From: an uncultured Chitinophagales bacterium
Lineage (GTDB): Bacteria; Bacteroidota; Bacteroidia; Chitinophagales; JAHDHT01
Assembly (NCBI GenBank): GCA_938023075.1
Contig: CALHDG010000144.1
Coordinates: 1-40,482 of the forward strand
Reading direction: 5' to 3'
Length of the DNA: 40,482 nucleotides
Within the stretch, counting starts at the first letter, position 1. The number at the start of each line of letters is the position of its first letter. Under the pieces are notes generated by a model. The model did not search any database and was not told where the DNA came from. It saw nothing but the letters and a program-made list of their open reading frames with translations. Position numbers and translations under genes: made by a program. Below are positions 15,198 through 24,163 of the stretch, piece by piece.

Positions 15198-18065
15198 TTA
15201 TGGTTTAATCTTGTTTTTACTCAAGTAATATCGAGCAAAAAACAACATGACAAAAAAAGCAAGACAGCCGATTAAACTGTATAACCAAATAGGATGGTTA
15301 GACTTAAAATCTAAGGCATCTAAATTACCAACGGCTACCAAACCTGCCCAATACAATGGATGCGATTTTTCAGAAGTCTCTAAAAAATGGAGTTTAGCTT
15401 GTTGCAAAGCCACATCTTTAGTCGCTCCCTCTTTCAAATTTTTAAAGAAACCATCCAATACTTTAGTTGAGGAAACATCAGGAATGCTCCATAAACTCAT
15501 GACCAAACTGGGGCAACCGGCATAAGTAAAGGCACGCGACAAACTCATAACCCCCTCCCCTTTTTGAACTTTGCCTGTGCCTGTGTTGCAAGCTCCCAAT
15601 ACTGCTAAATTTGTTTGCAATTTGGTATTGTACAGGTCAGCTGCATAGAGTTTGTTTAAGCTATCAGTTTTAGTAAACACCAAATGAGAATTTAATGGCA
15701 AAGTATCATTAACCTTGCCGTGCATGGCAAAGTGTAAAATGTTATACGCATTTTGATCATTTAAAAAAGCAGATTTCGTAGCCGTATCGGCTACATAAGA
15801 TTTGCCTTTAAATAGCCCGGCTATATGTTGTACTTGTTCTCGGGCAATGGGTAAATCGGCATCTGCTTCTTCAAAGCCATGTTGAGAAGCGTAACCCCCA
15901 TAGGCAATATGGTTTTGTAATGGTTCAGTATTTAAATTATTGATCCATAAGTTAGCCGAGTAGGCATAACCAATAGCCTTTTGCCTAATAAGATACGGTA
16001 AATTACTAAAGGTAAGTTTATTGGTAGTATCCGGTTTTTCATAAAACAACACATCAAAAGGGATGTAGTTCAATTCGGCATCCGGTATAATTTGAAGATG
16101 GGTAATTTGTTTATCTAAATCATCCAAAGCTTGTTGTATTAGAGTTTCATAGAAAAAAGTAGCTCGTTCGGTAAATCGATTCACCGTAGCAACACTATGT
16201 AAATCATCACCTAAACTTACACCATTAAAAATACCCACAAAATCATCAATGCGTTTATCCCAATCCTCGGATTTTTCAATTTGGTACAACTTAGTTTTAT
16301 TTTTTTGGATAGACAATATATAAAGTTGATTAGAACCTACAAAATATTCTAAAATAGCTGTTTCATCATTCAATTGACTTTGTACCTCAGCTAAAGTCGT
16401 TTCTTTTTGTTTATATTTAAACTGATAGTAGTCGGGATATTTTTCCTCCAAATTTCTAATTAAGCGATGGTAGTTTTCTTTGCTTACAAACAGGTCATTT
16501 TCTAATTCATTGATTTCGCTTTCTAACTCTTCCCTTTCTTCTTCAGAGGAGGACACTTCAGATTTGGCTTCATTTAATCTTCTTTCATAAAAAGATATGG
16601 CGAGTTTTATATCTTGTTCTTGTTCTCTTAAACTATCGGGTAAATTGGCAAATAGTAAAGCATCGTTTTCATTCATTAATTGTGCTAAAACGGTTGCCTT
16701 ATTTTTTTCTATTAAGCGGAAAGTGGCTTGGGCATTAAATTGGTTGATGGATTGTTTGGTGTAGGCTATTTCTAAGGCTTGTTCTATAAATGGAACAATT
16801 TTGTTCGCTTGTAATAGTCTTGAATTTTCTGTTGAAACGTCAAGTTGCAAATGAGTATGGAAATCCAATAGGGTTTGGTAGGTTTGTTCAGCTAAACTGA
16901 GATAATTTTCATCACCGTCTTTTTTATAATATTCAAAGGCAGCAATTGCTTTTAAATCAAGTACTTCTATTAAATAACGTTTCGAATAAATGTAAAAAGA
17001 ATTACTTAATTGAGGGTTTTTGAAAATATCATCATCTCTAAATTTATCTGTTAGATTCATTATGGCTTTTTGGTAACAAATTAGACTAGTATCTAGCTCA
17101 TCAATTTCAACAAAATTGCTTCCAAGATTTCTGTAATTACTAACATAGTCAAAATCAAATTCTTGATGATTGTTGTACTGTTGCTTAAAATATAAAGACT
17201 CACCTAACAAATTTATTGCTTTTGTATAATTTTCTAAATAGTGATTAACATTGGCAATATTATTTAATGCGAAGGCTTTTTTTTGTATATTCTCTGAATT
17301 ATCAGCTAATTTTGTATATTTCTTATAATATTTAATTGCATTGTTAAAATCTTCCTTCCAAAAATAAGCTATTGCTAATTCATTGATTGCAACCATTTGA
17401 GTAGTTATTTTTTCACTTTTTTCAATAGCTTGTTTTGCATGATAAATAGCCTCATCATAATAAAGTGAGTCTTCGGCAGCTGTAATAATTTCAGAAATCC
17501 TACTATGAATTCTTGCTTTATCATTTTCACTGGTCTTGATTTTAAGAGCCTGTTCTGCAATAGTCTTAGCTCTATGGTGTTCACCTGTTTTTGACAAGAC
17601 TTCAGCGAGATAACGAAGCAATTGTGCTTCGTAATTAGGTTCTTTGTTTTCATAAGCTTTGATTGCTAATTCAAAAAAAATAACCGATCTGCTATATTCG
17701 TTCAATAGTTTATAACAAATACCTATATTTCTTAACGACTTCCAATATAAACCATCATCATATTTTTTTCTTAAGTCAGCCGCTAATTGATTATATTTAA
17801 TTGCTTTTACATAATCTCTGTCTCTTTTAAATAGTTGTAACCCAATTTGATGATAGCAGCATGCTAATAGTGCTGTGTCTTTAATAGTATTTGATTGTAT
17901 AGTTTCTAATAAAAAATCAATATCAACTTTAGACGCAGTACACTTATACGATTTAATATCGTCATTGTAGTAAGATTGAGGTAAACTTTGAGCAAAAGAA
18001 GGAGAGTTTAATAGGTTTGCTATCTGAAAATAAAATAGAAATTGACAAATCTGGTTTTTAAGCAT
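15198..18065 (-). CDS. TPR-CHAT protease
   Basis: The 955 residues start with a signal-like segment. TPR-type repeats cover about 50-430 (AKTIAEQALKIK, AIKYYKKYTKLAD and AINLLGESLYF units), followed by a charged coiled coil. The CHAT domain (caspase family, clan CD) is at about 640-905: the catalytic His is H782 in LHFAMHG, the catalytic Cys is C826 in LGACNTGTG, and SLWSIPD and YWAGLVAVG follow. A C-terminal transmembrane helix (about 925-945) ends in basic residues. TPR-CHAT proteins are peptidases activated by partner binding, like Csx29 of type III-E CRISPR; the substrate here is unknown. It is a single gene with its -7 box at 18104-18111, next to the split subtilisin gene. Confidence 0.9.
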   Translation of the reverse strand: MLKNQICQFLFYFQIANLLNSPSFAQSLPQSYYNDDIKSYKCTASKVDIDFLLETIQSNTIKDTALLACCYHQIGLQLFKRDRDYVKAIKYNQLAADLRKKYDDGLYWKSLRNIGICYKLLNEYSRSVIFFELAIKAYENKEPNYEAQLLRYLAEVLSKTGEHHRAKTIAEQALKIKTSENDKARIHSRISEIITAAEDSLYYDEAIYHAKQAIEKSEKITTQMVAINELAIAYFWKEDFNNAIKYYKKYTKLADNSENIQKKAFALNNIANVNHYLENYTKAINLLGESLYFKQQYNNHQEFDFDYVSNYRNLGSNFVEIDELDTSLICYQKAIMNLTDKFRDDDIFKNPQLSNSFYIYSKRYLIEVLDLKAIAAFEYYKKDGDENYLSLAEQTYQTLLDFHTHLQLDVSTENSRLLQANKIVPFIEQALEIAYTKQSINQFNAQATFRLIEKNKATVLAQLMNENDALLFANLPDSLREQEQDIKLAISFYERRLNEAKSEVSSSEEEREELESEINELENDLFVSKENYHRLIRNLEEKYPDYYQFKYKQKETTLAEVQSQLNDETAILEYFVGSNQLYILSIQKNKTKLYQIEKSEDWDKRIDDFVGIFNGVSLGDDLHSVATVNRFTERATFFYETLIQQALDDLDKQITHLQIIPDAELNYIPFDVLFYEKPDTTNKLTFSNLPYLIRQKAIGYAYSANLWINNLNTEPLQNHIAYGGYASQHGFEEADADLPIAREQVQHIAGLFKGKSYVADTATKSAFLNDQNAYNILHFAMHGKVNDTLPLNSHLVFTKTDSLNKLYAADLYNTKLQTNLAVLGACNTGTGKVQKGEGVMSLSRAFTYAGCPSLVMSLWSIPDVSSTKVLDGFFKNLKEGATKDVALQQAKLHFLETSEKSHPLYWAGLVAVGNLDALDFKSNHPIWLYSLIGCLAFFVMLFFARYYLSKNKIKP

Positions 18066-18103
18066 TTTTTAAACATTTAATTTTCAAACAATCATTCACA
18101 GGG

Positions 18104-18111
18104 CAAAGATA
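18104..18111 (-). promoter_or_regulatory. -7 box of the TPR-CHAT gene
   Basis: TATCTTTG on the minus strand matches TAnnTTTG exactly, about 39 bases before the start codon. No good -33 element is seen. Confidence 0.4.
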
Positions 18112-18420
18112 TAATTTAATCAATTTAATGGTTATGCCTATATTTTTAATAGATGAGACTAAAAGCCGGAAGCATTGCAAATTGTTTAGTAAAGTAGGAT
18201 AGGTCACTCATAAAATCTCTGCTTCACTAGAAACTCCAGAAGCTTCTCAAAAACCACTGCCGTCATCGTGGAAAATGTGGAGAGTAACAGAACATTTATT
18301 CTATATTGATTAGTTGGTACAAGCTATTCTTTAGTTTTTATATTCAGATATGTTTCCATATATGTTCGGTTTTTGACTAAAGGGGATTCTGGATATTTTG
18401 TTTCGTTTTAATAAACAAAA

Positions 18421-18457
18421 TTCCAGCACGACGGGTTCTTTTAACGCCATGCTGGAA
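18421..18457 (-). terminator. Terminator hairpin after the subtilisin gene
   Basis: TTCCAGCA (18421-18428) and TGCTGGAA (18450-18457) form a perfect 8-bp stem, with T-rich sequence on both sides, so it could act in both directions. The rest of the gap 18112-18499 shows no gene. Confidence 0.5.
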
Positions 18458-18499
18458 GATTTTTTTTATTGTATCAATAACACCTTTTAAGTGTAAATT

Positions 18500-19999
18500 T
18501 TATTTTAAGACCGGAAGTTTTAGTATAATATTCTCTTCTAGACCATTATTGGGCTCATAGCCTACTTGTAGAAAATATATTCCTGGCTTAAGTGTATTTT
18601 TAGATAATGGGAGTTGATGATTACCTCTGTTGATATTTTCATTTAATAAATGTTGTACAAATCTTCCTGAGGCATCATATAAACTAACTTTCACTGCTCC
18701 ATTTTCAGGAACTTTGTAATTGAGTGTAGCCATATCTATTGATGTTTGTACTAATTGTGTTTCAATGGATGAATTATAAGCGATCTTTCCTCTGCCGAGT
18801 ATATTCTGGTATTGTTTGATAAGATTTAAATGTACACGTTTACCTGTTATTGTTTTTTGGTTTGAACTAAACGTTCCAATTCCATCCCAGCTTAGTTCTG
18901 CTTCGAAGGTATTCCAAATTTCATCTAAAGTTCGGCTATTATCTTTGGCAATTTCTAAAGCAAGATAACGACTAACCACAAATGTAGCAAATGAAGTACC
19001 GCCTCCTATTACATTATTACAATCTAAGGAAATTCCTGCCAATTCTTCTCCTAAACAAGATAAAGTAACCGACTTAGGTCCAAAGTTAGTATTGTCCGCA
19101 AATTGTTCTTTCCCTTTTTGAGAGGCAACAGAAATAACATTAGCATAACGAGTAGAATCAATTACTTCACCCTCTTCGTTATATTCATAGTGATATAAGC
19201 CAGCAAAACTAGCAGGATATTGAGGAAGGGTATCAATGTTTATACCATTATTACCGGCAGAGGTACAGATAAACACTTCTTCTTCTCTGGCGGTATTAAT
19301 AGCATTTTCTAAAATTGTTGACAACTGTCCTTGATAACCGGCACTGATGTTCACCAAATGGGCACCGTGATCAATGGCGTGATACAATGCGCATGTTAAA
19401 TCAAACAAATTGCCATTTCCTTCCTGATCAAATATTTTTAAGGGGATAATATTGATATTACCGGCATAGGTGAAACCACTGCTCATCGTATTATATCCGA
19501 AAGTACCGTGCCCCTGATCATCCTGATAATTTATGTTGATATAATCGCCATTAGGTCCATTTTGTTCTAAATAATCGTAACCTCGAGCAGAACCATCATA
19601 GCAAACATCAACCGGTGCATCATCTAATAAGAAGTTAACATCTAAACATATGGCATCATCATCTACACCAGTATCCAAAATAAATAGATTAACTACATCA
19701 GGATAATTACCCAAGCTTGGTGCCGGAAGATAATAAGCTAATTGCTGAGTAGCTTCCGTGTCCGCCACTCTGTTTACTGTATTATTAAAGCCACCATCTA
19801 TATCATTTTCACTATCATGATCGTTTTGAAGTTTTCCATTAATTTCGGTTAAAGCAGCCAAAGCATCTTCCGTGCTTGGAAATTGCCATAAATACAACTC
19901 GCGGTTGCAGTTGCAGCGATCAATCATAAAACCGGCGTTGGGGAATAAAATTTGCTCTTCGTAAAACTCGGTAGATTCAGGACTGTCAAACTCCACCAT
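18500..19999 (-). CDS. Subtilisin-like serine protease with T9SS tail (C-terminal part of a split gene)
   Basis: The first good ATG (19999) reads MVEFDSPESTEFYEEQ, but the frame is open well upstream and continues the gene at 20152-21036 (see below), so this is probably the C-terminal part of a single protein. The S8 catalytic triad is D109 (FILDTGVD), H164 (GHGTFGYN) and S336 (GGGTSFATF), with the oxyanion Asn N250 in SAGNNG. A Por-type tail (about 425-499: VKVSLYDASGRFVQHLL, LKPGIYFLQVGYE) targets the protein for type IX secretion. The role is extracellular proteolysis; the substrate is unknown. Confidence 0.85.
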   Translation of the reverse strand: MVEFDSPESTEFYEEQILFPNAGFMIDRCNCNRELYLWQFPSTEDALAALTEINGKLQNDHDSENDIDGGFNNTVNRVADTEATQQLAYYLPAPSLGNYPDVVNLFILDTGVDDDAICLDVNFLLDDAPVDVCYDGSARGYDYLEQNGPNGDYININYQDDQGHGTFGYNTMSSGFTYAGNINIIPLKIFDQEGNGNLFDLTCALYHAIDHGAHLVNISAGYQGQLSTILENAINTAREEEVFICTSAGNNGINIDTLPQYPASFAGLYHYEYNEEGEVIDSTRYANVISVASQKGKEQFADNTNFGPKSVTLSCLGEELAGISLDCNNVIGGGTSFATFVVSRYLALEIAKDNSRTLDEIWNTFEAELSWDGIGTFSSNQKTITGKRVHLNLIKQYQNILGRGKIAYNSSIETQLVQTSIDMATLNYKVPENGAVKVSLYDASGRFVQHLLNENINRGNHQLPLSKNTLKPGIYFLQVGYEPNNGLEENIILKLPVLK

Positions 20000-20151
20000 A
20001 ATTTGGTTGCTTTCTACCGGTTGCCCATCAAAATCATAGCCCGGGTAAATAATATAGATGGGGTCAGAGACGAGTTCAAAATCTTCTGTACATGTATTTT
20101 TTATATGAAGTGTGTAAATGCCTGCATCTTCTGGTTGAATTTCATCAAAAT

Positions 20152-21036
20152 TTAAAGTGGCAACATTATCAGAATCAATAGCTGAACTATTAGAGTAATA
20201 ATTGCCATTTTTTTCCAGTAATAATCTAAGCTACTATCATTAATATCTACATCACCTGCATCTTGAGCTACTCTCCGTCTATTTAAAGTATAATCAGTAA
20301 TATCAATACTAATATTAACACTATTCGTCTGAATAATGTCTGCTACAATTGGCTCATAATCATGTGCAAATTGCTGAGAAGAATATAGAAAAGTTGTATT
20401 AGGATTAATAGAGGCTTTACTAGCATTAATTTCTTCACAAGTAAATCTATTATCCTGTATCATTAATAATTGACTAATGTTTTGGAAATTAGGAATGGTA
20501 CCGGTCAAGTTGTTAAGTACTAATATCAAAACCCGTAAATGATTTAGATTGGCTAATGAATTGGGGATAGAACCACTTAGATGATTGTCTGCAAGTCTCA
20601 AAATATCTAAGTAATACAGTAAACCTAATTCATCGGTTAGGTTACCTCGCAAATTATTATTTACTAAAGCTACTTCAATCACTCTACCTTTAGAATTCGT
20701 TTCTATTCCGTACAAATCATTTAAATCACAATTTCTGGATGGGTAAAAAGATTGAACAGCTTCCCAACCGTCATTATTTTTCCAATTATCCCCATCTGTA
20801 CTCTCATACAACGCCTTTAAAGCGGTCCAATCATCAATATGGCAATTGTTTGATGATGCCGAAACGTTAGAGGTAAAAGTAAGTTGCGCCTTACCCGGCA
20901 AACTGCCCATAAGTAAGCAAATTAGCATACCGCATACAAAAAATAATCTTTGTAGCGTTTGAAAGTTGGTGTCCTTATTAAACACTTTACATAAAGGGGT
21001 CTTTAGTATCAAATGTGTTGTTTGTGTTGTTAACAT
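20152..21036 (-). CDS. Secreted LRR/Ig-like protein, N-terminal part of the split subtilisin gene
   Basis: It has a signal peptide after a basic start (about 28-52, FFVCGMLICLLMGSLPGKAQ) and plant-type LRRs (DWTALKALYESTDGDNW; LTDELGLLYYLDILRLADNHLSGSIPNSLANL). An Ig-like region then reads SLDYYWKK. At this point seven A bases (20208-20214) shift the frame; one extra A would continue YYWKKNGNYYSN ... PEDAGIYTLHI ... VESNQIMVEF into the subtilisin frame. The natural product is therefore probably one 845-residue LRR-Ig-S8-T9SS protein. Whether the split is real, a slippery site or a sequencing error cannot be decided here. Confidence 0.8.
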   Translation of the reverse strand: MLTTQTTHLILKTPLCKVFNKDTNFQTLQRLFFVCGMLICLLMGSLPGKAQLTFTSNVSASSNNCHIDDWTALKALYESTDGDNWKNNDGWEAVQSFYPSRNCDLNDLYGIETNSKGRVIEVALVNNNLRGNLTDELGLLYYLDILRLADNHLSGSIPNSLANLNHLRVLILVLNNLTGTIPNFQNISQLLMIQDNRFTCEEINASKASINPNTTFLYSSQQFAHDYEPIVADIIQTNSVNISIDITDYTLNRRRVAQDAGDVDINDSSLDYYWKKMAIITLIVQLLILIMLPL

Positions 21037-21061
21037 TTTAATTGATTAATTTGTTCGTACC

Positions 21062-21110
21062 TATATCGCAAGGGTATGAATATACTTACCCTGGTTAGAT
21101 AGTTTTTTTA
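21062..21110 (-). repeat. Repeat with ACTTACCCTGGT core, copy 1 (5' leader of the LRR-protease gene)
   Basis: TATATCGCAAGGGTATG ... ACTTACCCTGGT, then a T-rich run, recurs at 22003-22052. In this copy AGGGTA/TACCCT can pair. Its position is the leader of the LRR-protease mRNA, so it could regulate it. Confidence 0.4.
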
Positions 21111-21680
21111 ATTTTATTTTTTGAGGCATCATCAAACCCTTAAGCGTGAGTTAGGTTCGCAGACGATGATTCATCATTTACACTGCCATGCGAAATGAAA
21201 GAATTTAAATAAAACTAATAAAAAATCATACCAAATTAACGGATAGCCAATTAAAAGGTACCAAAAGTTGATATTATGTTTCAAACAAACCTCCCAACAC
21301 AATTTAACTCATATTAAAGACGGTTTTGCTAGAATTATTAAGACAAGTGAACTTGCCCTTACAGCAAGTTCATGAATTACAACTAAACTGCTTTTTAGTA
21401 TTGGGCTCTAAAGTTTCAAGATTTAGAGTAATAATTTGTTCTCAATAGTAAAAACTTCTTTAACTAAAGAAGACTTCGTCAGCTCAAATGCTAAAGTCAA
21501 AAAAAGCCAGTTTTTGGATGTTTTGTCATACTAATCATTTTTATTTTATATCAATTTAAAAAGGGTGTTTTTGGGTGTTCTTTAGTAATCGGGTAGCTCA
21601 TTAAATACTTTTTTAGTAACCTTTGGGTATTCTGGTGTGTTAAAGTATTCAGTATTCTAGTATTGGATGTTTTTGTACTT

Positions 21681-21710
21681 GGGGTTTTAAGTGGTTTTAA
21701 GTGGTTTTAA
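21681..21710. repeat. Three tandem 10-bp repeats (GTGGTTTTAA)
   Basis: GGGGTTTTAA is followed by two exact GTGGTTTTAA copies; a degenerate fourth (AATGGTTTTA) follows. The function is unknown. Confidence 0.55.
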
Positions 21711-22002
21711 AGTAAATGGTTTTAGGGTGGATGTTGTTTAGTTTCAGGCATTTTTAATAAGGTGATTTATAGCTCTCAGCATTTTTTAATAGACTATTAT
21801 AATTATAATAAAGTTTTGGCGTGAACTTCACTTTATTTAAATTTAAGTAATAATAGGTAAGTGTTATTTTATTCATATTTTATTGAAAATTTACATAAGT
21901 TTAAAATTATTGTATCAAATCAATCTATTAAAATTTTTGCTAATCATTTAAAAACTTTAATGTTTTAATTGTTAAGCATTTAATTATTATTGATTTCATA
22001 AG

Positions 22003-22052
22003 TATATCGAAAGAGGCATCGATAACTTACCCTGGTCTCTTTATTTTTTAAA
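22003..22052 (-). repeat. Repeat with ACTTACCCTGGT core, copy 2
   Basis: TATATCGAAAGAGGCAT ... ACTTACCCTGGTCTCTTT, followed by a T-rich run. Here AAAGAG and CTCTTT flank the core and can pair. The core is conserved, but the stems differ from copy 1. Confidence 0.4.
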
Positions 22053-22180
22053 ATTATTTTTCATTGTAGATAAATTGCAGGTAATGAACCATAGAAATAT
22101 ATGTAGACAATATTCCTTAAAACTAAGTCTTTTAACACCTCAATTATGAGTATGGTTAGCACAGAAAGCATAAAAGAAAA

Positions 22181-22204
22181 AAGCTCAAGTATACACTTGA
22201 GCTT
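22181..22204 (-). terminator. Strong minus-strand terminator hairpin
   Basis: AAGCTCAAGT-GTAT-ACTTGAGCTT on the minus strand, then TTTTCTTTT. It has no annotated gene upstream. Confidence 0.6.
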
Positions 22205-22408
22205 AAAAGTACTTTATGAAGGATTTGATTTTAAAAAACTGAGAACTGCCGGCTATTGCATTTAAAAGTCCTCAGCAACAACACAAAAGTTTAAGTACTT
22301 AACATCAATTTGTGATTGATTAAATTGTGGTTCATTAAAAAATTAATAAGAAGTGCGTTTTGTAAGTAGCGCATGCTTTATTTGAGTGAATTTTATTATA
22401 TATCGTTA
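22181..22408 (-). ncRNA. Candidate small RNA with two terminator-like hairpins
   Basis: A minus-strand -7 box TATTTTTG (22422-22415) is followed by 230 bases without a clear gene. CTGAGGAC/GTTCTCAG (22275-22239) is followed by T6, and a perfect 10-bp stem AAGCTCAAGT/ACTTGAGCTT (22181-22204) is followed by TTTTCTTTT. Together these suggest a short transcript, but the -33 element is poor. Confidence 0.35.
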
Positions 22409-22532
22409 CATATGCAAAAATATTACCCCTATTTCTCAACTTTATTTTATTTTTCAAATAACACGATAATTACCTATTATTGCACTAAAAGAATTTAATA
22501 CAAGTTAGTGTTACACAATTTTTATAGATATT

Positions 22533-23120
22533 ATGCCAGAGTATAGTCATCCCGATCATAAATATATAGAAGCGTTGAGAAATAACGATAGTCTTTTAAT
22601 AGAAGAAATTTACCAAAAATGGTACAAAGAAGTTATTCAATATGTCACCAAAAATAATGGTAGCGTTCAAGATGCGGACGATCTATTTCAGGAAGCTTTA
22701 ATGGCTATAGTTAAAAAGGTTAGAAAAGAAGATTTTAAATTGAAGGTTCCCTTTGGAGGCTACTTTTATTTTATTTATAAAAACAAATGGATAGATAAAC
22801 TTAGAAAAAATAAAAAAATTAGGGTAATTAATGAAGATAATGAACGATATAAACATGAAGTTGATAGTAAGGTAATTGCAAATGATACCAATCAATCAGA
22901 TGAACGTTATCAATTGTATTTACTTTGTTTTGAACAACTTAGCGAATCTTGTCAAAAAGTATTGCGTTTAAGTTTGCAAGGTATTTCTGCAAAAGAAATT
23001 ATGCCTCAGTTAGGTTTTGCCACGGTTAACAGTACCAACCAGCGCATTCACCGCTGTAGAGGAAATCTTCAAAAATTAATCAAAGATCACCCGGCTTATA
23101 AAAATTTAACGAACCCTTAA
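22533..23120 (+). CDS. ECF-type RNA polymerase sigma factor
   Basis: The 195 residues have sigma region 2 (QDADDLFQEALMAIVKKV, then FGGYFYFIYKNKWIDKLRK) and region 4 with a helix-turn-helix (QKVLRLSLQGISAKEIMPQLGF ... NQRIHRCRGNL). There is no region 3 or region 1, as in ECF factors. It would direct RNA polymerase to a small set of promoters. The gene is followed after 10 bases by a membrane TPR protein that is probably its anti-sigma factor, so both form an operon. Confidence 0.9.
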   Translation: MPEYSHPDHKYIEALRNNDSLLIEEIYQKWYKEVIQYVTKNNGSVQDADDLFQEALMAIVKKVRKEDFKLKVPFGGYFYFIYKNKWIDKLRKNKKIRVINEDNERYKHEVDSKVIANDTNQSDERYQLYLLCFEQLSESCQKVLRLSLQGISAKEIMPQLGFATVNSTNQRIHRCRGNLQKLIKDHPAYKNLTNP

Positions 23121-23130
23121 TTTAAAGGCA

Positions 23131-23919
23131 ATGGAATACAATTACGAACAGATTGAAAAATATTTAAAAGGCGAATTATCTATGGTAGAATTAAACAATT
23201 TCGAACAAGAACTTGCCACCAATAGTACTTTAAAAGAAGAAGTGGCATTATATAAAGATGTAGATGCTTCACTTAATAATCATTTTCGATTTGAAAAAGA
23301 AGATAAAGCCCTCAAAGCTATGTTTAATGAATATGGCAAAAAGTATGCAGTTGAATATGCATCCGATCAAAATAATACTTCAATTGAACAAAATATTGAG
23401 CATAATGATGCTAATAAAGTGCCAAAACGTACAACCATTACAAGACGATTGTTTCCATTGGCTGCACTTGCGGCTGCGGCAGCTTTATTACTGTTTCTCT
23501 TCAATCCATTTACAAATCAAGTGTCACCTACCCAATTGGCGGAGCAAAATTTTACGCCCTATACTTTAGAAACTTTTATGGGAGGCGGTCAATCAGATGA
23601 AATACTGAAAAAAGGAAAAAAATATTATAACGGCAAGGCTTATGATTTGGCTTTAGAAAATTTTAATCAATACTTAGGCATTAATGCCAATGATAGCGAA
23701 GTACTATTAGCAAAAGGTTGCGCCGAATTTAAACTCCATCAAACCAACAATGCTATTCAAACTTTCCAAAAAATTAAAGGTCAGGCATCAGCAAAATGGT
23801 ACTTAGCCTTGGCTTACTTAAAAAACAATGATGTTGAAAATGCTAAAGCACAATTACAAAGTTTAACAAGCAACGCACAATATGGAAAAAATGCCAAAGC
23901 CCTGTTAAAAGAACTTTAA
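23131..23919 (+). CDS. Membrane anti-sigma-like protein with TPRs
   Basis: The 262 residues have a cytoplasmic N-terminus that could bind the sigma factor (IEKYLKGELSMVELNNFEQELA), as in Bacteroidota anti-sigma proteins. One Ala-rich transmembrane helix lies at about 107-126, followed by periplasmic TPR-like repeats (KGKKYYNGKAYDLALENFNQYLG; EVLLAKGCAEFKL; AKWYLALAYLKNNDVENA). The pattern links an external signal to sigma release. The fragment at 3788-4039 is a decayed paralogue. A covarying hairpin element follows. Confidence 0.75.
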   Translation: MEYNYEQIEKYLKGELSMVELNNFEQELATNSTLKEEVALYKDVDASLNNHFRFEKEDKALKAMFNEYGKKYAVEYASDQNNTSIEQNIEHNDANKVPKRTTITRRLFPLAALAAAAALLLFLFNPFTNQVSPTQLAEQNFTPYTLETFMGGGQSDEILKKGKKYYNGKAYDLALENFNQYLGINANDSEVLLAKGCAEFKLHQTNNAIQTFQKIKGQASAKWYLALAYLKNNDVENAKAQLQSLTSNAQYGKNAKALLKEL

Positions 23920-24002
23920 AATTTTAAGTTCAAAAATTGCAACTACAAATTAAATAAGGAAAGAGTTGCGAGATAATAATTGCTCAACATACAATGACTA
24001 TA

Positions 24003-24124
24003 TTTTTTAGAAACGAAACGGATGAATTATTTTAAAAACGCGCAGCCTGCTATCCACTCAAATGCTGTTTGCCATGCTACATAGCCTGCCCTGCAAAACA
24101 GCATAACCGCTCCTATCAGGGTTA
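24003..24124 (+). ncRNA. Structured intergenic element, copy 2 (covarying hairpin family)
   Basis: TTTTTTAGAAACGAAA leads to CCTGC..TCCACTCAA, inner stem ATGCTGTTT (24062-24070)/AAACAGCAT (24096-24104), AACCGC and TATCAGGG. The outer arms are CCTG/CAGG here, whereas the other copies have CCCG/CGGG: a paired change. It lies between the convergent anti-sigma and ATPase genes. Confidence 0.6.
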
Positions 24125-24163
24125 AACTTCCAACCGCACTCCGCTTTAATTACCTTCCTAATA

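Larger units (their letters stand above)
21111..22532. other. 1.4-kb non-coding region between the LRR-protease and sigma genes
   Basis: There is no convincing coding frame. It contains a 10-bp tandem repeat, a second copy of the leader repeat, two minus-strand terminator-like hairpins and a -7 box (separate entries). It is long for this genome and may hold small RNAs. Confidence 0.5.

Noticed and set aside
21235-21250. Match of TAACGGATAGCC to GGCTATCCGTTA near 38909
   Set aside because: Only 12 bases and no surrounding similarity; likely chance.
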